Below are positions 22,838 to 34,114 of a stretch of DNA of 64,000 nucleotides, piece after piece. The DNA comes from Mesodorylaimus sp. YZB2_4 (taxonomy: Eukaryota; Nematoda; Enoplea; Dorylaimida; Dorylaimidae): the NCBI GenBank assembly GCA_030248295.1, contig JASANH010001575.1, forward strand, positions 1 to 64,000, read 5' to 3'. A program made the position numbers and the translations under genes. Numbering within the stretch: the first letter of the stretch is position 1; each line of letters begins with the position of its first letter. The notes beneath the pieces are model-generated. The model saw only the letters and a list, made by a program, of their open reading frames with translations, made no database searches and was not told the origin of the DNA.

Positions 22838-25800
22838 TCACCTCGTCGTCTCGTCTTCTAAGTTCCCGTCTCGGCTTCGCCCACGACTGGCCCTCGGCGA
22901 CTGGCCACGTTCTTTCGGCACACGCGGGGGTTTGGTGAACAGCGAGAATTTCTTCACGCTCGACTTCACGCTCGACTTGACGCTCGACATCAGGTCCGAC
23001 TGCTCGCACGGCCACAACTTCGGCCCTCCGCCAGTCTGACGCACCACTCCGCCACCAGCTGGTCCTGGAAAGGAGACCGCGGGTCAGGGACAAGTCGAAG
23101 GGACATCGGACCAACTTACCTCCCCTCGAGCACGCGTCGAACAGCTCGCGCAGAGTCCCGAGCATCAGCCACTTCATGTTGAAGACCTTGATTTCGCCCA
23201 TCTTTTTCACCGAGAAGGCTCCCACGCGCGATTTGCCGACCTTGCGCATCATGTCGTTCAGATTCATTGCCGACCACTTGTTGTGCAGGCAGGCCTGGTA
23301 GTTGAGGATGGTCACGGCGTCCGTCGGAGCGTAGACCAGCCCGTCTCGGCACAGCAGGGCCACATTCGGGCGTTGGCGATCGGCTTGATTGGCCATGCAG
23401 TAGACGGCGTGGTCGATCTTCTTGGCGTTCTTCAGGACGTCAGTCTCCCTCGAAGGATCGGGCAGGTGCTTCATGTACAGGATGTCGACCTGGGAAGAAA
23501 CAGTCAATCCTGGGATTCTGACTTGAAAAACTCACAAATACCTCGGTTCCGCCCTGAGGGAACTCCGTGCTGAAGTCTATGGCCAGCTTGGCGATCGTGA
23601 ACCCGGATTCATTGATGCACTGCACCCATTGGCACCACACGTTGTCCTTCTTGCCGCGAATCTCGGAGGGAGGCGGATTCCCACTCTTGGGCAGCAGCAG
23701 ATGGCCACTTGGCAGAGCTCCGTTGATCACGAACGTGCCGACCTGCAAGCAATTCATGTGTTTGGTGAAGGAGCTGAAACAACATAACTTACATGATTCT
23801 TCTCGACGAAGGTGTGCAGGAAGTCGAGGATGGTTTCAGCATCGCCCTTCGGAATCGAGCCCACGAAGATCGTGCTGCCTTCGTAGTAGCCTTGCACTTC
23901 GTTGGCATTCAACCCGCCGACTTGAGTTGACATTCGCACCTTCATCACACGCCCCGAAGCCGTTTTCATCTTCACCACATCGCCGTCCTTCACGTCCACT
24001 TCGACGCCGGAGCCGATGATCTTGCGCTTCTCTTCCCGATCTTTCACCTTCTTACAACGGCCGAGCTCGTTGGTCACTTGGGCTACTGTGCAGGAGCTGC
24101 CGGGTCGATAGCACTCGTTTGCATCGTGATCGTCCTTCTGCTGCACAGCGCCGTGCGGGAACAGGAACGATGGTTGGGCCACAGGTTGGACGTAGATGAC
24201 TCGCGGACGGTCCACTTGCACACTCTTCTTGCTCGGCAGAGCCTTTTCCGGGTCTCGTTTGGCTGAAAACATTTCTTTAATTGCCAGGTTTGGCAGAAAA
24301 AGTCAGTCGCTTACCAGTCTGACGACGACGCTGCTTGACCTTGTAGATGATCACGGCGACGAGGATGGCCCCGACAACGACGATGATGATGCCGACGCCG
24401 AGGTAGATGTACTTGGTCATGTTGTCGTCGGTCGTGGTGACCATGTCCGGAATCGACGTCCCGATGCCATCTGCAAAAAAGCGTATGCAGTCTCAGCCTG
24501 GACAGCCGCTTTCCATCCTTACCCCAAGCGCCCTCCCGATCGAAGATGCCTTTGTACCCGCTCCTGATGTTGTTGCTGGGGCCGTCGCCGTTGTACTTCG
24601 TCCAACAGTCGCCGTAGAACCGTCCCGGCTCATTGGGCTTGAATGTCCGGCCCTGAAAAGGATGGGGTTACTACTCTAGTTATGGGGGCAGTACCCCTGG
24701 GCATCCTACCATGATCTTCTTGCCACTCGGGGTCGTGGTCTCGCAGATGAGGTCGCTGAACTCGTCAGGGGGATCCGACGTCGGCTTCCATTCCATCAGT
24801 TCCGCAGTCTTGCCGTCAGTGCTCGTGGTCGGCTCGGCCTTCAGCTCGCCGCCTCCTGAAGAAGCAAAGAGGATTAGTGCTGGCGGTCCGAATTCGGGGG
24901 GCACGACTTACCAGTCTGGACGAATTGAGCGTGCGTGGTGGTTGTTTCTTCGCCTTTCTTCAGCTTGCACTTGAGGATTCCGACGTTTGGCTTCTTGAAA
25001 AAGTCTTCTGGGAATGGTACTTTTTTGCCACGTTCGCATTGCCCCGCACTGATTTTGGCCGGCACTTCTTTGCCGTCGACGATCCATTCACATTCCAGCT
25101 CGGCGCCGTCGCCGGAGCTACCTTGCGGGCACTCGATCTCGGGCTGCTGATTGCTGTCGGTCACTTCGATGACGTCGTTCACCCTGACCGGTTTCCCATC
25201 GTACGAGATGTGTGGAGTTTTCCCTACAACACGAAATCCGTTTTGACACAAAATGGTTAGAAAAATTCTGACTCGCCTTTCCCAGAGCAAGATCCTGTTT
25301 CCTCGGCCCAGGCATTGTCGTAGTCGTTGTTCGCATTCGAGTGGCACAAGGACTTATCTCCTTTTGTCGCTCCGCCACAGATTTCCGTTCCCGAGGCCAT
25401 GCCGTGTTGGTTTTCGCAGGTCTTGACGTCGATCTCGCACGTCACTCCGTTCTTGGTCACGTAGCAGTACTTGCCTTCGGCGCACCCGGCGGTCTCGTTC
25501 TTGCCGCCTGAAAAAAATTTCATGATGGCCCCTCAGCAAAATTGGAGGAAATCACTCATGATCGTTCCCAGAACAGTCGGCCTAACATGATTTGCGCCCT
25601 GGCAGAGCAGACCCGTCGGCCCCGTCCTTGAAAGAATCTAGTTTTCCCACTACTCCACACCCTGCTAGCCGATGGACCACTACTTCTCAGGTCGACCGTC
25701 TCCCAGGCCCAGCCTCTGTGAGTCCCATCCCAGACAAAGCACTCTACTTACAGGTCCGGTACTCGTACTTGAATGGTTTCGACACTTGGCCGTTGTACTT

Positions 25801-26197
25801 GACGTAGTACTTGTTGAACTCGGTGTCGCTCGTCATTGCCAGATTGAACGTGGCCCGACCATCCGAGTCGCACTTTTCCGTTTGGACGACTTTGCCGTTT
25901 TCATCGACCAGATCCATGGACGTGGTGCACTTGGCCCCATCGAGCTTCGCGACGATTTTGGCGACGCCACCTTCTTCGGTCAGGCTGTTCTTGATGCCGT
26001 GCCGGTTGTAGAACGTGACAGACTTGATCTCTGAAAGAAAAGATGTCGGCTTTAAAAGGTGTTCGGGTGGAAGTCTCGCATCGAATCGCAAAATTTCTTC
26101 GATTTTTCGCGGAAAATCGAGGCCCAACTCGCGAAAACTGCGGAGACCCTCCCGGAGATTTAATTTTGGAAGAAATTTTCTTACCGGGCTTTGCCAT
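22838..26197 (-). CDS. Gene A: receptor-like protein with a degenerate (pseudo) tyrosine phosphatase domain
   Basis: Eleven exons, high to low: 26197-26185, 26030-25752, 25507-25277, 25223-24912, 24855-24710, 24652-24523, 24470-24315, 24262-23793, 23742-23536, 23489-23120 and 23064-22838 (846 codons plus stop). Extracellular part: the family N-terminal domain (residues 5-97), a Cys-rich module (GCAEGKYCYVTKNGVTC), an Ig-like domain (LECEWIVDG ... LKCKLKKGE) and a membrane-proximal part. The transmembrane helix is near residues 391-413 and is followed by KVKQRRR. The intracellular part aligns with tyrosine phosphatases (LNANEVQGYYEGSTIFVG, DFLHTFVEKNH, then LPDP for the WPD loop). The signature loop reads LLCRDGLVYAP: Cys kept, catalytic Arg replaced by Tyr, so no phosphatase activity is expected. 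Intron 3 has a GC donor. The model starts MAKP with no signal peptide. The role is unknown, perhaps substrate binding or signalling scaffold. Confidence 0.85.
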
Positions 26198-26199
26198 CG

Positions 26200-27490
26200 C
26201 CACGATCAGATGCTTGTTTGACTTTTCTTTCGGTTCGACTTGGTTTTGCTTCGATTCGCACGATGCTTGCGCGGTTTTCGCTTCAACGCGACGAGAGATT
26301 TCCGGTATCGACCGCTCAGGACGAATTCACAGAACAGAATGAGCGAGCAGGCAGAAACTATCCACTCTGCACCTCCGACTTTACGTTGCGCGACTTTACA
26401 CTGCGGGGGCACTGCATAGTGTAAATTTCAAAGATCACAGGCTTAACGAGTTTGAATTTGGATTGATGTGTATTCGCTCCAATTTTTTTGTTCGTCCACG
26501 ATTTTTGATTCCTTGCGAGAAATATCGCAGCAATCGATTGCATAGCGACAGTCCAAAAAAGGAAATGAGTTGAGGGCCTCTCGAGGTCGAAAAATACGTT
26601 GCCCCAATCCATTTCACACTTTCTTTCAGTTGCCTACGACAGCCAAAACTCCAAAGTTTTGGCGTCAAGACAGGGAAACCCTGCCAATGACTCATCTTCA
26701 TGAATTTTCGTGCAGCATTTAGCGAATGCCGAGGCCAAACAAGCAAAACACCCGAGCGCGGGTCTTGCCCTAATTGGGGCCAGGAGAAATCCCTTGTGAC
26801 CGGCATGACCGCGCCGTGCCCGTACTGGCACGCTGGTGGCTGATAGGCTAGTCGCAGCGAGGGAGCGTCGAAGTTCGTCCGTGGGGACTGACTGAGCTGC
26901 CATCAATGCAAGTCCTGATGGCAGTGTGAGCTGCACTCGGTGTGCGGCTGGGGCTAGTCTCTGCAGGTTCGAATACACTGCGCAGTCCCGATAGCTGGTC
27001 ACTAGTCATGTACACAGTTCAATATGCCGACTCGAGGACACCTCGACGATTCAAATAGGAGAGGCCGCTGAGGGTCAGAGGAGCCTGTTTGGCCGCACTA
27101 GTCGATGTTTACGGGCAGAATGAAGGACTTACGAGAACCTACCTCAGAGAGGGTGGGCGGGCATGTCTAGAAGTGGTCAGGTGACAAGTAGTTTTGGCCG
27201 AATCTGGCCCCGTGTCAGAGAGGGTTGTACACGAGGAAGTTCATCGGCTATGCGTCGAGGATAGGAGGACCACGTGCACGGAGAGGTTGCACTCCTCCCA
27301 CCGCCGAATCGAGCGTGACCCAGCGCGTCCTTGAACCAAACTAACGCAGTTCGGGTCACAGAAAACGAAAGCACTGCCTCAATTTCTGAGCGATCCCAGG
27401 GACTGGCCACAACAGATCACATCAGACGGACTCCTGGAACAAAGGAAGACCTTCGTTCTGAAGAATGAATCAGATTCGAGCAGAGAGGCT
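26200..27490. other. Upstream region of gene A within the duplication
   Basis: This stretch is duplicated upstream of gene B (54260-55550). The part nearest gene A also resembles the upstream part of pseudogene D, which suggests a conserved 5' UTR or promoter. A short frame with a hydrophobic run (SACSLILFCEFVLSG, about 26320-26365 on the minus strand) is present but does not join gene A by a good splice site. Confidence 0.4.
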
Positions 27491-27494
27491 GGCT

Positions 27495-28439
27495 TAGCGT
27501 ATACAGCGTTAACGACAACGATATCATGCCGTTAACGACATCTTTTCAAGGTCATTAACGAAACGATAACGATAAGGATATTTTTTCAAATAACGGTAGC
27601 GATAACGATATTTGTCCAAAAAACCATATGATATCGTTAATTATCCCTCTGCGTTCTGTACTGTATTTCCACTAGAAGCACCTCCACGCGAGGCCATTCT
27701 GGACTGGACACTGACTTCCTCGGACGATGGCGGGTGGGCGTTGAACCGATGTTCGACAGCTGCGACTGTCTACTCGTTTTGCTTCCGTCTCTCCACTCGG
27801 AGCACCTCTGGGCTACCGGATGGACCGCCCACGGCCTAGCGTGCAAGGTCAGCGTGAGTTTATTGTTCGCAAGCCGATATCCATCATTGGGGATCGAACC
27901 TGGGACGAGCCTAGCCTCTTGCTGCCAAGAATATGAAAAGACGGATGCCGAACCACCCACACGGCCGCGTTGTTGCTAGATAAATGGTGGACAATGATGC
28001 TAGGTGATAGGCCATTAGGGCAAATAGCCATAGCCAGCAAGCCAGATTCTATAAATGGGGGTCCTGGCCGCGATGTGGTCTACGAAACAGGACATAGTTT
28101 GGGCGGCTGCAATCTGAACAGGGGAGCATTATCTGGACAAGGCGGGGGCTGACCAAGTGGCACCAACGAAGGTGGTTCCCCCCAAATGGGGACAGTTGAC
28201 ACTGACAGACCTCCTTGGAGGCGGCCAGTCCACTGTTTCTCTCCAGTGCTTATTGTCAGAGTCCAGAGGAACTCGACAGTACTCCCGCCAGTCTCCCAGC
28301 TCACTAAGCGGCAACATTGCGTCTTTTTCGCGAAAAAATAACGCTATTTAACGAGTTAACGATTGACGATGAGGATATTTTTTGGGATATCGTTAACGAA
28401 CGATAACGACATCGTTTTCCTGTAACGATATATACGTTA
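27495..28439. mobile_element. hAT-like non-autonomous DNA transposon with nested SINE, arm A copy
   Basis: The left end is TAGCGTATACAGCGTTAACG; the right end reads TAACGTATATATCGTTACAG on the minus strand. The element is flanked by GGCTGGCT on both sides (27487-27494 and 28440-28447). An 8-bp target duplication and termini fitting YARNG are typical of hAT elements. The subterminal DNA is packed with GTTAACGATATC-like words. The middle carries a tRNA-like sequence on the minus strand with B box GGTTCGATCC (complement of 27891-27900), probably a nested SINE. No transposase frame. Confidence 0.8.
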
Positions 28440-28639
28440 GGCTGGCTTGACATGACTTGCCGAGCCCCTTTTCGAGGACACTCCCACCTGCGCCCCACCA
28501 GTGCGACTCTGTCAGCGCGTCGAACCCTGGGCACATCAAACAACGCGCATGAAACTCGATGCGTATACCTCAGGAATAAATGCTCATGCGCAGTGGGCGC
28601 AAACACTGCTCGGTGCTCCCCCTTCTCTTCTCAAAAAGC

Positions 28640-30860
28640 TCACATACCACAACAGTTTGCTGTAGGTCATAGCACAGGACTGTGCGTGCGAGTGGTGAGG
28701 GCGATGTGAACATGCTGGCGAGTAGCCCTGAAAGTGAGAGGGAGTGAAGTCGGGGCCGCGGAGAGGAGGACTACGGATGTGACCCGGACCAGAGCTGGGA
28801 CTGCGGAGACAGTCGGCGAAACCCGAAACTGAAGCAAAACAGACGAATGGGATAACCAAGGGGATCACTTCATTTGGACGATGCAGTGGACCTCGAAATG
28901 GTGGTTCCATAGTCGAGCATACCTGGTGGCGGGCCAGAGTTGCGGCCTTCTCGACGCAGATCCATGATGCGATGGTACTCGGCGACTGGCACACCCCTCA
29001 GGTTCAGGTCGGACCCAAAACCGAAGCGATTCGGACTCGGATGCCAGCCGCAGTGTGGGTACCAGCCGGGGCACAACGCAGGGGCTTGAACGAGGCACGA
29101 GAAGGCATGGGAATCGGCAAGGGCAGAGAGACCCAAGATGGAACGGATGAAGGGCGACAGGCGGCCAAAACAGGCGGTGAACCACGCACGATTAGACCAC
29201 TGCACAGATCGAGTGGGGCACGGGCACGGAGATATGCCGCAGCCTCGTCGGACATGCACCAAAAGGCGAATGTCGTAAATGGACGAAATAGTAGACGTCC
29301 CGATCGAGATCGAATGGAATATTTTCGATAATCATGCATCACCGACCGTGGTCAAAGACAGAAGACATGAGGACTTAGCAAAGAGGCTCAGGAGGAGGTC
29401 GGATGATCGATATGGTACAAATTGGGGACCACGTGATCGAATATGCTGGCATTAACAGCTGGGACGATTTTATAGCAGTGGGAACCAGGATAGGGGTCAG
29501 GTAGACGAGCATGAAATCCAGGAATGGCTGCTAAACATTCCGGCAAGGAAACAGGACGATGATAGTTAACAAGCACCGTCGGGCGCTGAAATTGTGGAAA
29601 AGAACTCGAACGAGTCTGCGGAGAGGGCTAAGGGGTGACAACTTCCAGGATGACATCGTCGTAGGGGGCAATATCCAGGGACAAGTTGAACGATTGACTT
29701 GATTGTTGACCCCGCTTCTGCTGTTGACTAGAGGTCTTCGAAGAGGAACAGCCACGATGACGAGAGCGCGAGCGACTCGAACGACACGCACAGTAGGTAG
29801 TGGACTGAGAAGGCAGTCAAACCCGACACACTGGCACTGGCACCAGGGTTAGGCGAAGAATGGCCGCGTGTGTCAGTAGTGTGATAGGTGCCTCGGCTGC
29901 GTGGCTTGATTCGAACCTCACACCACAGCGCAGCTGGTTCAGTGTCCTAGCACGACAACCTAACTGTTTCAGTAGGCCTGCATGGGGTGGAAAAGGCGGA
30001 GAAAGTCTCGGAACCCTGAAAGACCTTCTTCCATGGCTTCGGGGGCCATGGACACAGAAGCAGACGCGGTAGGCATTTGTTCTGAACCAGTTTCGTCGGA
30101 ATCAGAGACATGGTCAGCAGTCGAGTCGCGAAGCGATGTCAATAAATCATGAGTGAACGAATGAGCGCCCAGGCCTGACACTAAGAGCCTAAACCCTACC
30201 TGGCCTGGAAACCTAGCCTGACATAGATGGATTTTGGGCCAGATTAGGTTAAATCGTGAATGAGTTGGGTTTCGGCTGGGCTGGGCCCAATTTCCGGCGG
30301 GTTTGGCCAGAGCGGGCTGGGTTGGGTCTATTTTTTCAGGCCCATGTCAGGCCTGGTGAGCGACAATGTATGCCAGATCAGGCAAATGGACGTGAGGATC
30401 AGTGATGGGTAATGTCGATTGAGCGAACTCCGTTCGAATCTTACTGGCAGGGACAAGATGTCGAGACACACAGAAGGCCAGATAGTCACAGCAAAGCAGA
30501 TTCGCGAGCAAGGTGACTCCGAAATACTTGGGACTTGCACGAGGAAAACACACATCGCTGAACAGTTTCAAGCAGATGAGACCAAAGCGCGTCCATTCGG
30601 GTATAATACGCTCGTTGATGTTCATCGGGCGGGTAGTCCGTAGTCTGCAGCATAAAATGCTTACCGTCCTAGATGGGCGGAGAGGCCACGTAACAACACA
30701 AAATCGATCGAGCATGGTGGTAAGCCATGTGCACTAAGCCAGCACAACGGGCTTCAGGATCAGGATTAAATTCAGCAATCATGACTAGAAAAATGCTGTT
30801 ATGATGAGCAAAAGTTGATACTCGATACTTGATAAGTTGATACAAAAGTTGTAATTCCAT
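28640..30860. other. Repeat-rich spacer, no gene recognised
   Basis: Open frames in several overlapping registers between 28860 and 29340 are GC-driven and show no domain. Around 30350-30720 the minus strand may hold decayed downstream parts of the MULE transposase described next, but similarity is too weak to claim. Confidence 0.35.
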
Positions 30861-30862
30861 GG

Positions 30863-32905
30863 TCATACGAGCAATGTCAGACAGAGGACAATGGGCATCA
30901 TAGCTTCTGCAAACTCAGCTTGAATGGCTTGGTGAACAGCGATTTCGTAATCGACACTGATCGCCTCAGGGTTAAATAAGGGCCACGCCGCTTTGATCGA
31001 CTGTGACATCTTGACGAATGTCTCAGTCGTCTTGTTTGGCGAGAGACAGAAGAGAGTGGGGAACACAAAGCCTTGACGGAAAGCAAGAAGCACAAATATC
31101 TGCGAAAAAAGTGATTGTGTTGGCAGAAACGTATACTCCACGTTTCGTTATGTTCTCAACCAAAAATGAGCACCCGTTCAGGTTCATGGGTCAGAATCAG
31201 CTATAAGGAAGCGTGACACGTCAAAAGATCGCGGGAAAAAGGTCGCAACAAAAAGATCGCAAAGGCAAGAAGGTCGCACGACAAAAGGTCGCAACAAAAA
31301 GATCGCGCATATATAAATTTTTAAGCAAATTAGAGCACTGCTTTAACAAAAATTTATTATCACTCTCATACTAGTAACATGTCGAAAATGGCCAGAAATA
31401 TCATTTTACATTTTACACATACTGTCGTGAAACGTGGAACGTAATACGAGTAGGTTGCATTAAAAACATATTTTAGAGGTTTTAGGTCTTGTTTGGCAAG
31501 AGAGCGAAGACTGATGGAATGACATTGTTCTAATGGACGCCATGAATGGTATACAACTGTTCGAAAAGCGGTGGTGCTGTCTTGAAAGTACCATCTGCGT
31601 ACCAATGAGGGATGTGCGATAGCAATTGCAAATTCCTCTCCCTAAAAAAAAATCAAAATTCGATTTGGACCTTCGCCGCTATCACGCAATAAAAACTGTT
31701 GGCCACCTTCGGTTTGTTGAAATTCGGGAGGAATGATCAAATCTTCTAGCGATCGAGGATTTGGAAGCACACCGCCGAGTACTCCCCGTCGTGTTCTCTG
31801 CACTGTACGTTTCATGCACTGAACTGGCGGAAGTTAGCCTTGCACAGCAGCTGACAGCCCAGCTGTCAATGCAGCAATAATTTGATGGGTCGATTCCTGG
31901 GCTCCTGAGGCTCGATCTTTGATGTTGTTCACGACGTTTTTCACAGCTATCTTAGCTGGATCGTGGGCATGATTATGCTCGCCTGGCTCCTTCGAAGCCT
32001 GTCCGTTCTCAGTTTGCATTCGGGATCGGCAGTTTCCCCTGTTTTTTGAAATTCACGCATTTCAAATCGATTTTGTTTCCGCTTTCCCGCTCCTTTCCGA
32101 ATAAGTGTCCGCGATAACAAAGATGATCTCTTCCTTTCTGACTTTTTGCGAATTCCAAAGGCATCTTGCAGCAAAAAGCAAACTAACTCTAAGAAACAGC
32201 TGAAATGGCTAAAACCTTAATCGACAGCTAAATTTATAGGTGGACATAAATGCGCGTCATCACCTTCATTTTTTCATGGTTTTGTTTTTTGCGACTTTTT
32301 ATACCATGCGACCCTTTTGTCCTTGCGATCTTTTTGTTGCGACTTTTGTCGTGCGACCTTTTTACTGCGATCTTTTGACATGGAATCGGAGGGAAGTTCT
32401 CGAAAGCACCTGGTCTATACTCGTAACGGCAATACCCTTTTGGAATCACGATCGCGTGACGGTTCTCTGGCATCGCTGGTGCATCTTGCCCTTCCCAATT
32501 TCGGCTGCACGTTTTGCGCATAGCACTGGCTGTTGGTAGACCCATGACTGCGATCGGAGCATTTTGAATCACCTCTGACCGACTTTGCGAGGGATTCTCC
32601 ATGGTCGACGTATGTAAACACCTCGACTGGGCCGGCGTTTCCAGAGCTCGAACACGTGTGAACTGTGCGCAACGAGTGAATTGCCTTCAGCCGTTTTCCA
32701 CACACGGCCATTGCAGCCGGCATACTTCTGATCACATAGCCAGAATGTGAAGAGACCATTCTTGCTCTGCTTGTCCTTCACATATGCGTTGCCATCGCGG
32801 CTTAGCTTTTCCTTGTTTTGCTGGGAAGTAATTGCAGGATGCATTTCCTTAGTCCGCTCACTGACAAAACTCTTGACAATACGACAACGAGACTGATGAA
32901 ACACT
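30863..32905 (-). mobile_element. FLYWCH/MULE transposase remnant interrupted by a second element
   Basis: The minus strand first gives a FLYWCH-type zinc finger (about 32870-32620: DGNAYVKDKQSKNGLFTFW, then CDQKYAGCNGRVW). A linker typical of the same transposases follows (about 32600-32385: EVIQNAPIAVMGLPTAS, AIVIPKGY). After the inserted element the MULE transposase core resumes (about 31120-30870: GFVFPTLFCLSPNKT, IKAAWPLFNPEAISVDYE). Frames shift between blocks and the C-terminus is lost, so it is inactive. Confidence 0.75.
31220..32379 (-). mobile_element. Nested MULE-like element with GTCAAAAGATCGC ends
   Basis: Both ends are GTCAAAAGATCGC in inverted orientation (31220-31232 and 32367-32379). 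Each is followed inward by alternating AAAAGGTCGCA and AAAAAGATCGCA repeats over about 90 bp. The inside encodes, on the minus strand, another MULE transposase fragment (about 32000-31640: EHNHAHDP, QESTHQIIAALTAGLSAAVQG-like, then DLIIPPEFQQTEGGQQFLL). It lies between two collinear parts of the outer transposase, so it inserted into it. I found no clear target duplication. Confidence 0.7.
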
Positions 32906-33254
32906 GGTCGTCAATTCATCCGTCGCCAGTTCGTCCGTCAGTAAGTAGGCTGATCGCCTGGTCGTCCCTCGCCAGGCTGGCCAATCGTCAGGTGGGCGTC
33001 GCCAGGTCAGCGTCGCCAGGATGACCACAGCCAGTTGGCCTGGCCCCCATTACGGTCACTGTACACATGGTATGATTCACCACGGAGCGAATCAAACCCT
33101 TCCCCTAACCTGGCGTCAGAGGTAGACCCCTAAGCCACACCAGGCATGAGCCCGCAGTAGATATATCAAGATCTGCCCTGGATCCACACGGAGCTCGTAC
33201 TTTCACGTGCCTCCCGCAATGACATGAGTCGGCCACGATTCTCTCTTGTATACA

Positions 33255-33445
33255 AGCGCTAGCAGTGTAACCAGCGCACCCAGGCGGCGGGAGATGATCG
33301 AGACTGAAGTCTCCAGGCAGAAAACTCCGACTGGAGGAAGGCAAGTCTCCTGACTAAACCTGCCCTGGAAACATCAACCAAAGAGGTTGACGTCCCAGGC
33401 AGGGGAGCGTATCGATTACTCCCAACCGCCAGGGATGCTGATTAC
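33255..33445 (+). repeat. Dispersed repeat family B, copy 1
   Basis: The match with 48868-49045 is collinear: AGTGTAACCAGCGCACCCAG, GCGGCGGGAGAT, GAAGTCTC, AAAACTCCG, GGCAAGTCTC, AAACATCAACC, GAGGTTGACGTCCCAG, GGGGAGCGTATCGATTACTC, CCGCCAGG. The core forms a short palindrome (catcaacc ... ggttgacg). Confidence 0.8.
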
Positions 33446-33913
33446 AGCAGCAACTAGCGACTCACCGATTCCCACTGGTTTCCATGCAGATACACCGCGG
33501 ATTGACATAGTTGGACCACGGAGTATGTTCAGCGTGAAAGAAGAGGATGCAACGATCGCGCGATGCTTGATTCTATGTGATTAATACCCACCTTTTGAAC
33601 AAGAATGGCTGGCTTTTAAAATTTACCCGGTCGAAGACACATTGTCAGCACACGCACAGTCAGTACGAGATTTCGATTATAGTCAGCATCGTCAATCACG
33701 CCATCATCCATCACAAATCCATTCAGCGCTTCCCCCAGAATCCCCAACGGCTGCCCATCCTCGGCTGATTTCCGATCGCCGCCAAGCGTTGAAGCAGGCC
33801 CTCCATGCAGCTGACTGCGCAGGTTTCGAACACGCCCTCCTTGGCGTCGCCCATTCCGCCGCCAGGTGTGCTTGCAATGGGGACGAGGGTCAAGACGGAG
33901 GGGAGGCACTTGT

Positions 33914-34114
33914 AATAGGCATGTACTATGCCCTCTGGCCTATTCGTGCACTGGTTCAGGGAACCGGTCCGTCTCTCCTAACCACCCTAGTCTCCCGACC
34001 AATCATTCGACCTTGAACTCGCTCTCGCTCTTGTGCTGGCCCTGACTTAGGAGAGGCGGACCAGTTCCCTGAACCTGTGCACCAATAGGCCAGAGGGCAT
34101 AGTACATGCCTATT
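33914..34114. repeat. Foldback inverted repeat with 68-bp arms
   Basis: The bases 33914-33981 are complementary to 34047-34114 with only a few mismatches, leaving a spacer of about 65 nt. The arm starts AATAGGCATGTACTATGCCC. The outermost CATGCCTATT is repeated once more beyond the right arm (about 34115-34125). It lies just downstream of the last recognisable exon of pseudogene D and looks like a foldback-type MITE. Confidence 0.8.

Larger units (their letters stand above)
22040..28637. repeat. Inverted segmental duplication, arm A
   Basis: This arm is the reverse complement of 53113-59700. Collinear matching includes all 11 exons and 10 introns of genes A/B, their 3' flanks, the upstream region and the TAGCG-ended transposon. 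Both flanks of gene A match gene B. By eye identity is mostly well above 90 percent, with local exceptions in exons 3-4. The inner boundary is near 28636, where TTTTGAGAAGAG (minus strand) is the last shared block. The outer boundary is near 22040. Confidence 0.9.

Noticed and set aside
28860..29340. A coding gene in overlapping frames of 100-130 residues
   Set aside because: Frames are open on both strands at once through GC bias. No domain or splice sites.
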